In this document: positions 1 through 8,130 of the stretch, one piece after another
Position numbering within the stretch: position 1 is the stretch's first letter
Layout: each line of letters begins with the position of its first letter
Source: an uncultured Pelagibacteraceae bacterium
GTDB taxonomy: Bacteria > Pseudomonadota > Alphaproteobacteria > Pelagibacterales > Pelagibacteraceae
Assembly (NCBI GenBank): GCA_902524595.1
Contig: CABZDS010000008.1
Location: forward strand, 1 to 45,822
DNA: 45,822 nucleotides
Reading direction: 5' to 3'
Notes under the pieces: generated by a model
Database searches by the model: none
Seen by the model: only the letters and a program-made list of their open reading frames with translations
Told to the model about the DNA's origin: nothing
Made by a program: the position numbers and the translations under genes

Positions 1-677
1 CCTTGTGACCATTGATTACAAACTTTAGAAAATTCAGGATCATTCATATTTAGACATTTAAGTGATGCTATTTTGATTTCATCTTTTTTTATCACAGCAA
101 AGTCTATTGGTGGACCAACTGTTAAATCACTTTTTAATGTCGAGTCCATTGATATCAGTGCACATCTCGATGCATCTCCAATTGAAACTTTTGGTGTAAT
201 TACTCTATCTAAAATAGGTTTTCCATATTTTACTTCACCTATAACTAAATATGGTTTGCTGTCTGCTGGACGAATATAGTTACCTTGGGGGTAAACTAAA
301 TATAGTTGAGGTGTTTGATTTTTTATTTGACCACCAACAATAAAGGTGGATCCTAGTAAAACACTATCAGTGTTAATTCCTTGTGGAGAAGAATGCTCAA
401 TATTTAAGGAGCCTATATACGAAGCAATTTGTTCAAAATCACTGCATGTATTTAAATTCATAATACCTGTTTCACTTTTTAAATCTTTTTTAATTGAATT
501 ATAAACAGCTTGAGAAGTTCCAAGATTTCCTGAAGTAACAATTACAATTGATCTATCTCCAACATCGTGAGTTAGCATTTTGGAGTATATATTTACATTA
601 TCAAGTCCAGCGTTTGTTCTAGAGTCTGATGCAAATACTAATCCAGTCTCTGTTTTAATACCAATACAATAAGTCAT
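1..677 (-). CDS. Proteasome-type protease (COG3484-like), C-terminus cut by window edge
   Basis: The reading frame starts at ATG 675-677 and stays open for 225 codons to base 1. The N-terminus MTYCIGIKTETGLVFASDSR is typical of the bacterial predicted proteasome-type proteases, an HslV/20S-like Ntn-hydrolase family in which Thr2 would become the nucleophile after Met removal. SDSRTNAG and VTSGNLGTSQAV follow the family pattern. Members usually sit beside circularly permuted ATP-grasp, alpha-E and transglutaminase-like genes; here the ATP-grasp gene is the divergent neighbour, 114 bp away. Physiological substrate is unknown for the family. The last 20 or so residues lie outside the window. No other gene is supported in this stretch. 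Confidence 0.85.
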   Translation of the reverse strand, partial: MTYCIGIKTETGLVFASDSRTNAGLDNVNIYSKMLTHDVGDRSIVIVTSGNLGTSQAVYNSIKKDLKSETGIMNLNTCSDFEQIASYIGSLNIEHSSPQGINTDSVLLGSTFIVGGQIKNQTPQLYLVYPQGNYIRPADSKPYLVIGEVKYGKPILDRVITPKVSIGDASRCALISMDSTLKSDLTVGPPIDFAVIKKDEIKIASLKCLNMNDPEFSKVCNQWSQ

Positions 678-791
678 GATCAATTAACTGTTTAAATTAT
701 ATGTTATCACAATAAAACCCATTTATTTCATATCAGGTATCTAATTTAATCATTTGCTTATTTGACTCTTATGTAAAAAAATTAAGTAAAT

Positions 792-2240
792 ATGTCGGAT
801 TTTTGGAAAAATTATGATTCAAAATCAACTTTTGACGGATACATTAGCAAAGATAAAAAGTTAAGAAGTCATGCTAAAATTATTTCAAGTATTCTCGAAA
901 AATATGGAAAAAAGAAACTTCAAGAAATTGAGTTAAATTGCCAAAGTACAATAAATGCTAGAGGAATAAATTTTAGAGTTTACTCTGCAAGTAATAGGGC
1001 GGAAGAAAAAAAATGGCCTTTAGATATTATACCAAGAATTATAACGAAATCGCAATGGAAAACAGTATCTGTAGGATTATCCCAAAGAATTAAGGCGTTA
1101 AATTTATTTATAGATGATGTCTATAATCAAAAAAAAATATTTAAGGACAAAATAATTCCAAAAGAATTAGTTTTTAATTCTCCACAATATTTGAAAGAAT
1201 GCGATGGTTTTTCACCAAAACATAAGGCTTGGGCTAATATTTCTGGAACTGATTTAATCAAAAATATAAATGGAAATTTTTTAGTACTTGAGGATAATCT
1301 TAGGGTTCCATCAGGAGTTTCATATATGTTGGAAAATCGAATGGTAATGAGAGATATTTTCCCTGAATTATTTACAAGGTATAAAGTATCTTCAGTTCAT
1401 CAATATGCGAATAAATTATATAATTGCATGACTGAATGTATTCCAAAGAAAACTAATAATCCACATATGGTCTTATTAACCCCAGGAGTTTATAATTCAG
1501 CTTATTTTGAACACGAGTTTTTAGCTGAACAAATGGGAATAGCTTTAGTTGAAGGTAAAGACCTATTTGTTGAAAATGACAATGTCTATATGAAAACTGT
1601 CAAAGGACCTCTAAAAGTAGATTGTATATATAGAAGATTAGATGATAATTTTATTGATCCAAAAGTATTCTTTAAAGGGTCTCTTTTAGGAGTTCCTGGT
1701 CTATTTAAATGCTGGAGAAAAGGTAATGTGGGTATCATAAACGCATTAGGAACTGGTGTTGCAGATGATAAAGCAGTCTATTCGTATGTTGAAAAGATGA
1801 TTGTATATTATTTAGGAGAACAACCAAAAATTGATCAGGTTGAAACTTTTTTATGTAATATAAAAACACATAGAAATCACGTTATTTCAAATATATCCAA
1901 ATTGGTTGTAAAACCAGCTAATGCATCTGGAGGATATGGTATCATGATTGGCCCTAAAGCATCTAAAAAAGAAAAAGATGAAATGATAAAAAAAATTAAG
2001 AGAAATCCAAGAAATTATATTGCACAACCGTTAGAAATTCTATCAACGGTACCTACAATCACACCTGATAACATTGAACCAAGACATTTAGATTTAAGAC
2101 CTTTTATTTTAACAGGTAAATCAACGTATGTTACAACTGGTGGATTAACTAGAGTTGCTCTAAAAAAAGGCAGTACAATAGTTAATAGTTCTCAAGGTGG
2201 TGGATCAAAAGATACATTGATTGTGGATAGCAGGAATTAA
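792..2240 (+). CDS. Circularly permuted ATP-grasp protein (DUF404/DUF407 type)
   Basis: 482 residues, the usual length for the COG2308 circularly permuted ATP-grasp family. Family-like segments include FLVLEDNLRVPSGVSYMLEN near residue 165-184 and VKPANASGGYGIMIGP near 375-390, a glycine-rich nucleotide-binding loop followed by a C-terminal R-H-L-D-L-R-P-F segment. Relatives are predicted to form peptide-like amide bonds using ATP, together with an alpha-E protein and a transglutaminase, and are linked by gene neighbourhood to the proteasome-type protease seen here on the opposite strand. No alpha-E or transglutaminase gene follows: the next gene is convergent and overlaps its last four bases. 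The substrate is unknown. Confidence 0.85.
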   Translation: MSDFWKNYDSKSTFDGYISKDKKLRSHAKIISSILEKYGKKKLQEIELNCQSTINARGINFRVYSASNRAEEKKWPLDIIPRIITKSQWKTVSVGLSQRIKALNLFIDDVYNQKKIFKDKIIPKELVFNSPQYLKECDGFSPKHKAWANISGTDLIKNINGNFLVLEDNLRVPSGVSYMLENRMVMRDIFPELFTRYKVSSVHQYANKLYNCMTECIPKKTNNPHMVLLTPGVYNSAYFEHEFLAEQMGIALVEGKDLFVENDNVYMKTVKGPLKVDCIYRRLDDNFIDPKVFFKGSLLGVPGLFKCWRKGNVGIINALGTGVADDKAVYSYVEKMIVYYLGEQPKIDQVETFLCNIKTHRNHVISNISKLVVKPANASGGYGIMIGPKASKKEKDEMIKKIKRNPRNYIAQPLEILSTVPTITPDNIEPRHLDLRPFILTGKSTYVTTGGLTRVALKKGSTIVNSSQGGGSKDTLIVDSRN

Positions 2241-3022
2241 ATTAAACTTGGTATTATTTTTCTTAAATCCATAGAGAGCTTAGGATTAATTTTTGAATAT
2301 ATCACTCCTTTGCCCAATTTTTTTAGTGCCAATATTTTTCCATCCGGTGAAATAATTACTGTATGACCAAATGTTTCTCTTTTTGGAGTATTTTTACCTG
2401 TTTGAGCTGGAGCAAATATATAACAAAAATTTTCAATCGCTCTTGCTCTTAAAAGAGTTAACCAATGTTTTTGTCCAGTAAACTTTGTAAAAGCTGAAGG
2501 AACAGCTATAAAACTTAAATTTTTTTTTGATAAATTTCTATAAAGTTCAGGAAATCTCAGATCATAACAGATTGTAAAGCCTATTTTGCCCCAAGGTAAA
2601 TTGGCTGTGACTAATTTATTTCCTGCTTTAAAAGTTTTACTTTCTTTATGTTGCTCTTTATTTGGAATTCTAACATCAAACATATTAATTTTGTCGTAAT
2701 ATTTGACAATTTTTCCATTTGGCCCAACCAGTATAGATCTATTTCTGAGTTTATTTTTAACCTTAACGCAGATTGATCCAAGTAAAATCCATTTCTTATA
2801 TTTTTTTGAAACTTCTTTAATTTTCTTTAAAATTGGATCTTTATTCATTTCAAATGAATATTTAAAAAGTGTCTCTCTACTACTAGACATCATAGAAGAA
2901 GTTTCAGGTGTAATAATTAAATCAGATTTATTTTTTATAGCTTGATTTACATATTTAAGAATATCTTTGAAATTACTTTCGTAATTTTCTCCACTAGATA
3001 ATTGTATACATGCTATTTTCAT
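2237..3022 (-). CDS. Nitrilase-family carbon-nitrogen hydrolase (Nit1/Nit2-like amidase)
   Basis: 261 residues with the complete nitrilase-superfamily triad: Glu40 (IITPETSS), Lys111 (YYDKINMFDV) and Cys152 (ICYDLRFPELYR). The CYDLRFPELYR signature and overall length fit the Nit1/Nit2 branch, which hydrolyses omega-amides such as deaminated glutathione or 2-oxoglutaramate rather than nitriles; the exact substrate cannot be read from the sequence. The protein has no signal peptide and should be cytoplasmic. Its ATG overlaps the stop of the upstream permease by four bases, so it is probably translated with the amino-acid uptake genes and may act on an imported amide. Its 3' end overlaps the ATP-grasp gene on the other strand by four bases. 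Confidence 0.88.
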   Translation of the reverse strand: MKIACIQLSSGENYESNFKDILKYVNQAIKNKSDLIITPETSSMMSSSRETLFKYSFEMNKDPILKKIKEVSKKYKKWILLGSICVKVKNKLRNRSILVGPNGKIVKYYDKINMFDVRIPNKEQHKESKTFKAGNKLVTANLPWGKIGFTICYDLRFPELYRNLSKKNLSFIAVPSAFTKFTGQKHWLTLLRARAIENFCYIFAPAQTGKNTPKRETFGHTVIISPDGKILALKKLGKGVIYSKINPKLSMDLRKIIPSLI

Positions 3023-3696
3023 GTTTGAAATCCATATTTTTTTTCTAAATATTTAATTACATTATGAATTATAAAAGTCATAAACAAGTAAATACCTCCT
3101 GCCACAATAAATACTTCTACTGGCTTAAATGTCGTTGAAATTATATATTTAGCTACACCAGTTAAGTCCATAAGTGTAACTGTACTTGCTAAAGATGTGC
3201 CTTTAAGCATTAAGATAATTTCATTACCATAAGCTGGTAAAGATTGTTTAATTGCAATAGGAATTTGTATTTTTGTAAAAATAATTTTTGAAGGTATTCC
3301 TAAACTTCTTCCAGCTTCTAAATACCCTGGTTTTATAGTCTGAAAAGCTGATCTCAATATTTCTGATGTATAAGCGCCAGTATTTAATGAAAATGCTATT
3401 ATCGCACACCAGTATGGTTCTTTTAAAACTATCCACAAAAATGTTGTTCTTAAATATTCAATTTGACCTAATCCAAAATATATTATGAAGATTTGTACCA
3501 ATAGAGGCGTTCCTCTAAAAATATAAGAATATCCATAAGCAAATTTATTAATAAATTTATTATTATTCATTCTTAAAATTGCAAAACCCAATCCAATAAA
3601 AAGACCAAGAATTAGAGAAGCAGATAGTAGTTTAAGAGTAATCAAAGTTGCATTCAGTAACTTAGGAAAACTATTAATCATTAATTCAATATCCAT
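3019..3696 (-). CDS. Polar amino-acid ABC transporter permease (HisM/OccM type)
   Basis: 225 residues, strongly hydrophobic with about five membrane spans. The cytoplasmic EAA loop is clear (LEAGRSLGIPSKIIFTKIQI, residues ~127-146), the contact site for the ATPase, and the fold matches the HisMQ/GlnP permease family. FRGTPLLVQIFIIYFGLG near the second span is typical. It begins one base inside the stop of the other permease gene (TAATG arrangement) and is followed by the amidase gene with a four-base overlap. Substrate is probably a polar or basic amino acid, or an opine-like compound, judged only by family. No ATPase gene is present next to it. Confidence 0.9.
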   Translation of the reverse strand: MDIELMINSFPKLLNATLITLKLLSASLILGLFIGLGFAILRMNNNKFINKFAYGYSYIFRGTPLLVQIFIIYFGLGQIEYLRTTFLWIVLKEPYWCAIIAFSLNTGAYTSEILRSAFQTIKPGYLEAGRSLGIPSKIIFTKIQIPIAIKQSLPAYGNEIILMLKGTSLASTVTLMDLTGVAKYIISTTFKPVEVFIVAGGIYLFMTFIIHNVIKYLEKKYGFQT

Positions 3697-4388
3697 TAAT
3701 AACCTTTGTTATATTTTGTTTCTAATCTATTTAATAATTGCATACTTAAAAATGTAAGCATTAAGTATAAAACTGCTGCAAATGAGTAAAAAAATAATGG
3801 ATCTCTAGTTGAGCCAGCTGCAATATAGGATTGTCTCATTATTTCAACTAAACCAGTTACAGATATAAGAGAAGTATCTTTTAATGTAATTTGCCAAACA
3901 TTACTTAAATTTGGAATTGCTAGTCTAAGCATTTGAGGCAAAATAATTTTAAAGAAGTAAATATATCTATTAAATCCTAAAACTTTTGCAGCTTCAAACT
4001 GACCTTTATCAATTGATTGTAAAGCACCTCTGAAAACTTCAGTTGAATATGCTCCCGATATTATTCCTATTGAAAATGAACCTGTTAAAAAAGCATTAAT
4101 TTCAATATAATCATTATAACCAAATATTGAAGCAACAAACATAATTGCTCCACTTCCACCAAAGAAAAATAAATAAATTACAAGAAGCTCAGGTACACCT
4201 CTAATAACAGTGGTGTATGCATTACCAATAGAATTAAGAATTTTGTTATTAGATAATTTTAATGGAGTAAATATAGCAGCAAATAAAAAGCCTATTATCA
4301 TTGCGGTTATTGAAACCGCAATTGTCATTAAGGTTGCAAAGAATAACTCGTCTCCCCAACCTTTATCACCAAAATATAGAAGTTCCAT
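3696..4388 (-). CDS. Polar amino-acid ABC transporter permease (HisQ/OccQ type)
   Basis: 230 residues with several membrane spans, the motif VIRGVPELLVIYLFFFGG in the N-terminal half, and an EAA loop (FEAAKVLGFNRYIYFFKIIL, residues ~131-150). These features define the HisMQ-type inner-membrane permease; with the adjacent 225-residue permease it would form the heterodimeric channel. It lies 39 bases downstream of the periplasmic binding protein gene and is coupled to the next permease by a one-base overlap, so the three genes form one transport operon. The ATPase subunit must be supplied from elsewhere in the genome. Confidence 0.9.
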   Translation of the reverse strand: MELLYFGDKGWGDELFFATLMTIAVSITAMIIGFLFAAIFTPLKLSNNKILNSIGNAYTTVIRGVPELLVIYLFFFGGSGAIMFVASIFGYNDYIEINAFLTGSFSIGIISGAYSTEVFRGALQSIDKGQFEAAKVLGFNRYIYFFKIILPQMLRLAIPNLSNVWQITLKDTSLISVTGLVEIMRQSYIAAGSTRDPLFFYSFAAVLYLMLTFLSMQLLNRLETKYNKGY

Positions 4389-4427
4389 AATATAGGTGGC
4401 TAATTATAGCCACCCATAAATAATTTA

Positions 4428-5255
4428 TTACATAGAAGCGTCAAAACCAAAATGTTTTATAGCAAGCTTGCTAATAATGCCATCATCTCTAGCCTTATCA
4501 ATTGCTGCATTAAAATCATTTATAAGTTTTGAGTCACCTTTTCTGATACCAACTCCAACACCATTTCCAAAGTCTCCGCCTGCAAATGTTGGTCCGGTTA
4601 ACACAACTTCTTTACCAGATTTTTCCGCGTAGTCTGTAAAAGCAACTGCAGCTGCTAATGCAGCATCAATTCTTCCTGCAGATAAATCTAAGTTTACTTC
4701 ATCCTGAGTTTTGTAAGTTCTAACTTTTACACTTCCCATCAATCCAGATTCTAAAAAGTTTTGATGAATGGTTGCAGTTTGTACACCGATTGTTTTACCT
4801 TTAAATGCTTTAGTCAAAACATCTAGTGTTGCTTGTTCATCAGCACTTACGTCAGATAAGTTAATAGCTGACATAGTTTTTAAACCTTCATTTTTTGAAC
4901 CTTTCATGACAGCCAAAGATGCAACTTCATCTGCATAACCTTGTGAAAAGTTAATTGTTTTCATTCTTTCACTAGTGATAGACATGCCAGCCATAATAGC
5001 ATCAAATTTTCTAGATACTAAAGCTGGAATCATTCCATCCCAATCTTGCTCTACTATAGTGCAATCATGTTTCATGATTTTACATAATTCATTTGCTAGT
5101 TCTACTTCAAAGCCAATCAAATTTCCTGCTGCATCTTTTGAATTCCAGGGTGGGTAAGCTCCCTCAGTTCCAATTTTAATTTGATCTGCAATAGAAGAAA
5201 TTGTTAAAAACGATGATATTAATATACCAAGTCCTAAAGTTTTAAATATTTTCAT
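4428..5255 (-). CDS. Periplasmic amino-acid-binding protein of an ABC transporter (HisJ/ArgT family)
   Basis: 275 residues. An N-terminal signal peptide (about 1-23, ending near SSIA) precedes a type II periplasmic binding fold: IKIGTEGAYPPWNSKD at the start, GFEVELANELCKIM, WDGMIPALVSRKFDAIMAGMSIT and DLSAGRIDAALA later. These are hallmarks of binding proteins for lysine/arginine/ornithine, histidine or octopine. A strong ribosome site, GGAGG, lies just before the ATG. The gene is 56 bases downstream of the speD-speE fusion, on the same strand, so it may be transcribed with the polyamine genes; a basic amino acid such as ornithine or arginine would make sense as substrate, but this is inference. 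Confidence 0.92.
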   Translation of the reverse strand: MKIFKTLGLGILISSFLTISSIADQIKIGTEGAYPPWNSKDAAGNLIGFEVELANELCKIMKHDCTIVEQDWDGMIPALVSRKFDAIMAGMSITSERMKTINFSQGYADEVASLAVMKGSKNEGLKTMSAINLSDVSADEQATLDVLTKAFKGKTIGVQTATIHQNFLESGLMGSVKVRTYKTQDEVNLDLSAGRIDAALAAAVAFTDYAEKSGKEVVLTGPTFAGGDFGNGVGVGIRKGDSKLINDFNAAIDKARDDGIISKLAIKHFGFDASM

Positions 5256-5311
5256 TTTTCCTCCAAAATTTTTACGATTATTTCATAAAATTATTGTTTT
5301 AAAAAGAAAAA

Positions 5312-6352
5312 TTAATGATTTATTGATGATGAAAAATTCCAAGAACAATCAAAACTTGGTATGTAAACTCTGGAAAGTTTTGTATTTCCAAAAGTTTGGT
5401 TAAAGACGTTCAACCAATTATCAACTTGTTTGGGTTTTTTATCCTGACTTCCAACTTGAGCAGTAATTACACCTTTGGGTTTTAAAATTCTTTCAAGCGA
5501 TGACATATTTTTAGCTGCTAAATCAATACAAAATTGGTCATCATTAAGATCTACAAAAATTTGATCATAAGTATTGTCTTTGACAGATTTAATACTTTCG
5601 AAAGCATCACCCCAAACACACTTTACAGAATTTTTTTCAGTAGCTTTCTCACCAATTTTACTAAGATGTTTATCACATACTTCAACAACTTCAGGATCCA
5701 GCTCGAACCAATCGATGAAACCAAAATTTTGTGAGATACACTCTCTCGCTACTCCTCCATCACCCCCACCAATAATTGCAGCTTTTTCTTTTTTTGAATT
5801 TAAATTAAGACCTGAATTTACAAAAGTTGAGCTATATAAATGTTCATCACTTTCAGCTACTTGTATTTCATTATCAATAAATAAAGCTTTTCCAAATTGT
5901 TCCAAATTTAGTATTTCAATATATTGTCCCGCTTTGGATTTAAAATTCTCTAAAACACTATTTACAACATAAGATTTTTTTAATCCTGGAGAGCTATAAT
6001 TATCATGATAATGGTCTATTGTATCTCTATTGAATTCTTTAATAATAATTTGTTTATGTTCAATCTCCTCTTTGATAACTTTTAGGGCAACAGATGGTGA
6101 AACCTTTCCACAAGTAAAAAAATCAAAACTTATAATTTCATTTTCTGGGAATGTGTGAAAGCTCATATGGCTTTCTGCTAAAAGAGCTACCAAAGTGAAA
6201 CCTTGAGGTTCAAATTTATATTTAGAAATTTTTAGAACAGTAACATTTGCTAATTTGGCAATTTTATAAACCAATTTTTCGTAAAAAGATGGATCGTATT
6301 CTTTTTTAGAACCAATAATATCAAGAGTTATATGTTCACCAACTTTTGTCAT
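5312..6352 (-). CDS. speDE: Fused S-adenosylmethionine decarboxylase (SpeD) - spermidine synthase-like (SpeE) protein
   Basis: 346 residues in two domains. Residues 1-~115 are a class 1b AdoMet decarboxylase proenzyme: self-cleavage would occur between Glu60 and Ser61 (ESHMSFHTFPE), Ser61 becoming the pyruvoyl group, with His66 and Cys81 (FFTCGK) matching the processing and proton-donor residues. Residues ~115-346 are an aminopropyltransferase-type Rossmann domain: GGGDGGVARE binds the nucleoside, ELDPEVVEVC follows, and IFVDLNDD holds the acidic pair at the active site; the usual DPxGP after it is missing. The protein would make decarboxylated SAM and transfer its aminopropyl group to a diamine, releasing MTA. 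Some SpeD homologues have become ornithine or arginine decarboxylases, so the SpeD half could have that role instead. It starts four bases after the aldolase gene stop. Confidence 0.9.
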   Translation of the reverse strand: MTKVGEHITLDIIGSKKEYDPSFYEKLVYKIAKLANVTVLKISKYKFEPQGFTLVALLAESHMSFHTFPENEIISFDFFTCGKVSPSVALKVIKEEIEHKQIIIKEFNRDTIDHYHDNYSSPGLKKSYVVNSVLENFKSKAGQYIEILNLEQFGKALFIDNEIQVAESDEHLYSSTFVNSGLNLNSKKEKAAIIGGGDGGVARECISQNFGFIDWFELDPEVVEVCDKHLSKIGEKATEKNSVKCVWGDAFESIKSVKDNTYDQIFVDLNDDQFCIDLAAKNMSSLERILKPKGVITAQVGSQDKKPKQVDNWLNVFNQTFGNTKLSRVYIPSFDCSWNFSSSINH

Positions 6353-6356
6353 GTAT

Positions 6357-7001
6357 TTAGTCTCTCTTATAATTTTTAGCTTTTTTTAAAACTTTATTCA
6401 TCTCTTTATCAGAAAGATATTTAGGCTTTCCAAATTTGAGTGCGGTTATATACTGTAAACTCAAATTTTCAACTTCTTGAGCTAATTCAAATGCATCAGG
6501 TAAATTACTGTCAAATACAATCTGACCGTGATTTGCAATCAAACAGGCTTTTCTATTATTCAAAGCTTTTAATATATTTTTTGAAAGCTCTCTTGTTCCA
6601 TAAGTAGCGTATTTTGCACATTTAATATCGTTACCCCCAGCTAGAGCGACCATGTAATGAAAAGCGGGAATAGGTTTTTTGTGAACAGAAAGTGCAGTTG
6701 CATTAGTTGAATGTGTATGAACTATTGCTTGAGCATCTCTCTTTTTGATATAGATATCTTGATGAAATCTCCACTCTGATGAAGGTTTATATTTTTTTTC
6801 ATATTTTCCGTTCAAACTAACAAACACTATATCTTTTACTTTTAGTGATGAATATTTTTTTCCTGAAGGGGTAATAAGAAAACCATTGTTATGTCTGACT
6901 GATATATTGCCGGATCTTAAAGCTGATAATTTTTTGTCATTAAGCATTTTGGAAAACTTAATAACATCATTTTTCTTTTTATTAGTTTTTGAAGAGACCA
7001 T
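6357..7001 (-). CDS. Class II aldolase/adducin-family enzyme, probable methylthioribulose-1-phosphate aldolase or MtnB
   Basis: 214 residues. Zinc ligands His95, His97 (IVHTHSTN) and His158 (ANHGQ) and the acid Glu76 (PSSEWRFHQ) are in the same places as Glu73/His92/His94/His155 of L-fuculose-phosphate aldolase. The gene overlaps mtnA by 20 bases and precedes speD-speE, so its substrate is most likely 5-methylthioribulose-1-phosphate. Two outcomes are possible in this fold: cleavage to dihydroxyacetone phosphate and methylthioacetaldehyde (the aldolase of the DHAP shunt) or dehydration (MtnB of the methionine salvage pathway). No mtnC or mtnD is in the window, which favours the aldolase, but genes elsewhere could change that. 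Cytosolic. Confidence 0.82.
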   Translation of the reverse strand: MVSSKTNKKKNDVIKFSKMLNDKKLSALRSGNISVRHNNGFLITPSGKKYSSLKVKDIVFVSLNGKYEKKYKPSSEWRFHQDIYIKKRDAQAIVHTHSTNATALSVHKKPIPAFHYMVALAGGNDIKCAKYATYGTRELSKNILKALNNRKACLIANHGQIVFDSNLPDAFELAQEVENLSLQYITALKFGKPKYLSDKEMNKVLKKAKNYKRD

Positions 7002-8061
7002 TTAAACCTTCAGTAGAGGCTTCGCATATTCCTTTTTCTGTTATTAATGCTGTAACATACTTAGCTGGCGTTACATCAAAAGCCAAATTTAATGATTTAC
7101 TTTTCTCTGGATAAATTAAAACTTTATCAACTTTATTATCTTTGTTAATTCCATCCACATGAGAAAGTTCTTTTGGATCTCTTTCTTCTATTGGAATATC
7201 TTTGGAGTTTTTTAAATTCCAATCTATCGTTGAACTTGGTAAAGCAACATAAAAAGGAACCTTATTATCATGAGCTGCAAGAGCTTTTAAATATGTACCA
7301 ATTTTATTGCACACATCTCCATTAGATAACGTTCTATCTGTTCCAACAATGCACATATCAACCTGTCCTCTTTGCATTAATATTCCACCTGTATTATCTG
7401 CTATAATTGTATTTGGAATTTCTTCTTCATTAAGTTCATATGATGTAAGATTTGCTCCTTGATTTCTTGGTCTAGTTTCATCTACCCAAACATGTATTGG
7501 TATTCCTTTTTTATGTGCATGATAAATAGGAGAAGTTGCTGTTCCCCAATCTATTGTAGCTAACCAACCTGCATTACAATGTGTGAGAATATTTACAGTA
7601 TCTTTCTTTTTATTATATATATCCTCAATAATATTTAATCCATTTTTACCAATACTTTCACAAAATGCCTCATCTTCTTTACAAATTTCTTTAGCTTCAT
7701 TGAGTGCAACATTAAATAAATTTCCAGGTTCAACAAATGATAATTTGTTATTCATTCTATGAACTGCCCACTGAAGATTTATAGCCGTTGGCCTCGATGC
7801 AACTAATTCTCCTGAACTTTTTTTTATAAAATCTAAACTATTATTTTCTTTTATAGCTAAAACTAATCCAAATGCAGCTGTACCCCCAATTAATGGAGCA
7901 CCTCGGACTTCCATTGTTTTGATAGCATTTATTGCATCTTTAACTGAACTTAACTCTTTTATTATAAATTTATGTGGCAGCTTTGTCTGATCTATAATTT
8001 TTGCAACTTCTTTTTCTTCATCGAACCAAATTGTTTTATATTTAACGCCATTAATTTTCAT
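6982..8061 (-). CDS. mtnA: S-methyl-5-thioribose-1-phosphate isomerase
   Basis: 359 residues, the usual MtnA length. MtnA isomerises methylthioribose-1-phosphate to methylthioribulose-1-phosphate. Visible family signatures are GAPLIGGTAAFG (54-65), RPTAINLQWAV (90-100), the catalytic cysteine Cys162 in THCNAG, VDETRPRNQGA (193-203) and the catalytic Asp242 in TDRTLSNGDVCNKIGTY. It stands between exported-protein genes upstream and the class II aldolase downstream, which it overlaps by 20 bases, and its substrate is what MtnP, at the head of the same gene run, produces. A 70-bp sequence found again at 16308-16377 lies immediately upstream of its ATG. Confidence 0.95.
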   Translation of the reverse strand: MKINGVKYKTIWFDEEKEVAKIIDQTKLPHKFIIKELSSVKDAINAIKTMEVRGAPLIGGTAAFGLVLAIKENNSLDFIKKSSGELVASRPTAINLQWAVHRMNNKLSFVEPGNLFNVALNEAKEICKEDEAFCESIGKNGLNIIEDIYNKKKDTVNILTHCNAGWLATIDWGTATSPIYHAHKKGIPIHVWVDETRPRNQGANLTSYELNEEEIPNTIIADNTGGILMQRGQVDMCIVGTDRTLSNGDVCNKIGTYLKALAAHDNKVPFYVALPSSTIDWNLKNSKDIPIEERDPKELSHVDGINKDNKVDKVLIYPEKSKSLNLAFDVTPAKYVTALITEKGICEASTEGLNGLFKN

Positions 8062-8130
8062 TATTCTAAATTATCAATAAAATACTATCTAGCAACTAAT
8101 TTAGATAATTAGCACTTTTTCTTTTTTCTT
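8061..8130. repeat. Dispersed 70-bp repeat, copy 1
   Basis: This stretch matches 16308-16377 at 64 of 70 positions by direct comparison. It covers the gap between mtnA and the zincin gene and the last codons of the latter. It contains the small inverted repeat CTAATT/AATTAG with a 5-base spacer, kept in both copies. Its function is unknown; it may be a duplicated gene end with an RNA stem. Confidence 0.75.

Noticed and set aside
5574..5972. Open frame of 132 codons on the plus strand
   Set aside because: It lies wholly inside the speD-speE gene on the other strand, its product is Ser/Phe-rich without family motifs, and the minus-strand frame has a full set of catalytic motifs.
6357..7001. 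Firm naming as mtnB
   Set aside because: Motifs do not separate dehydratase from aldolase in this fold, and mtnC/mtnD are not seen, so the name was left open.
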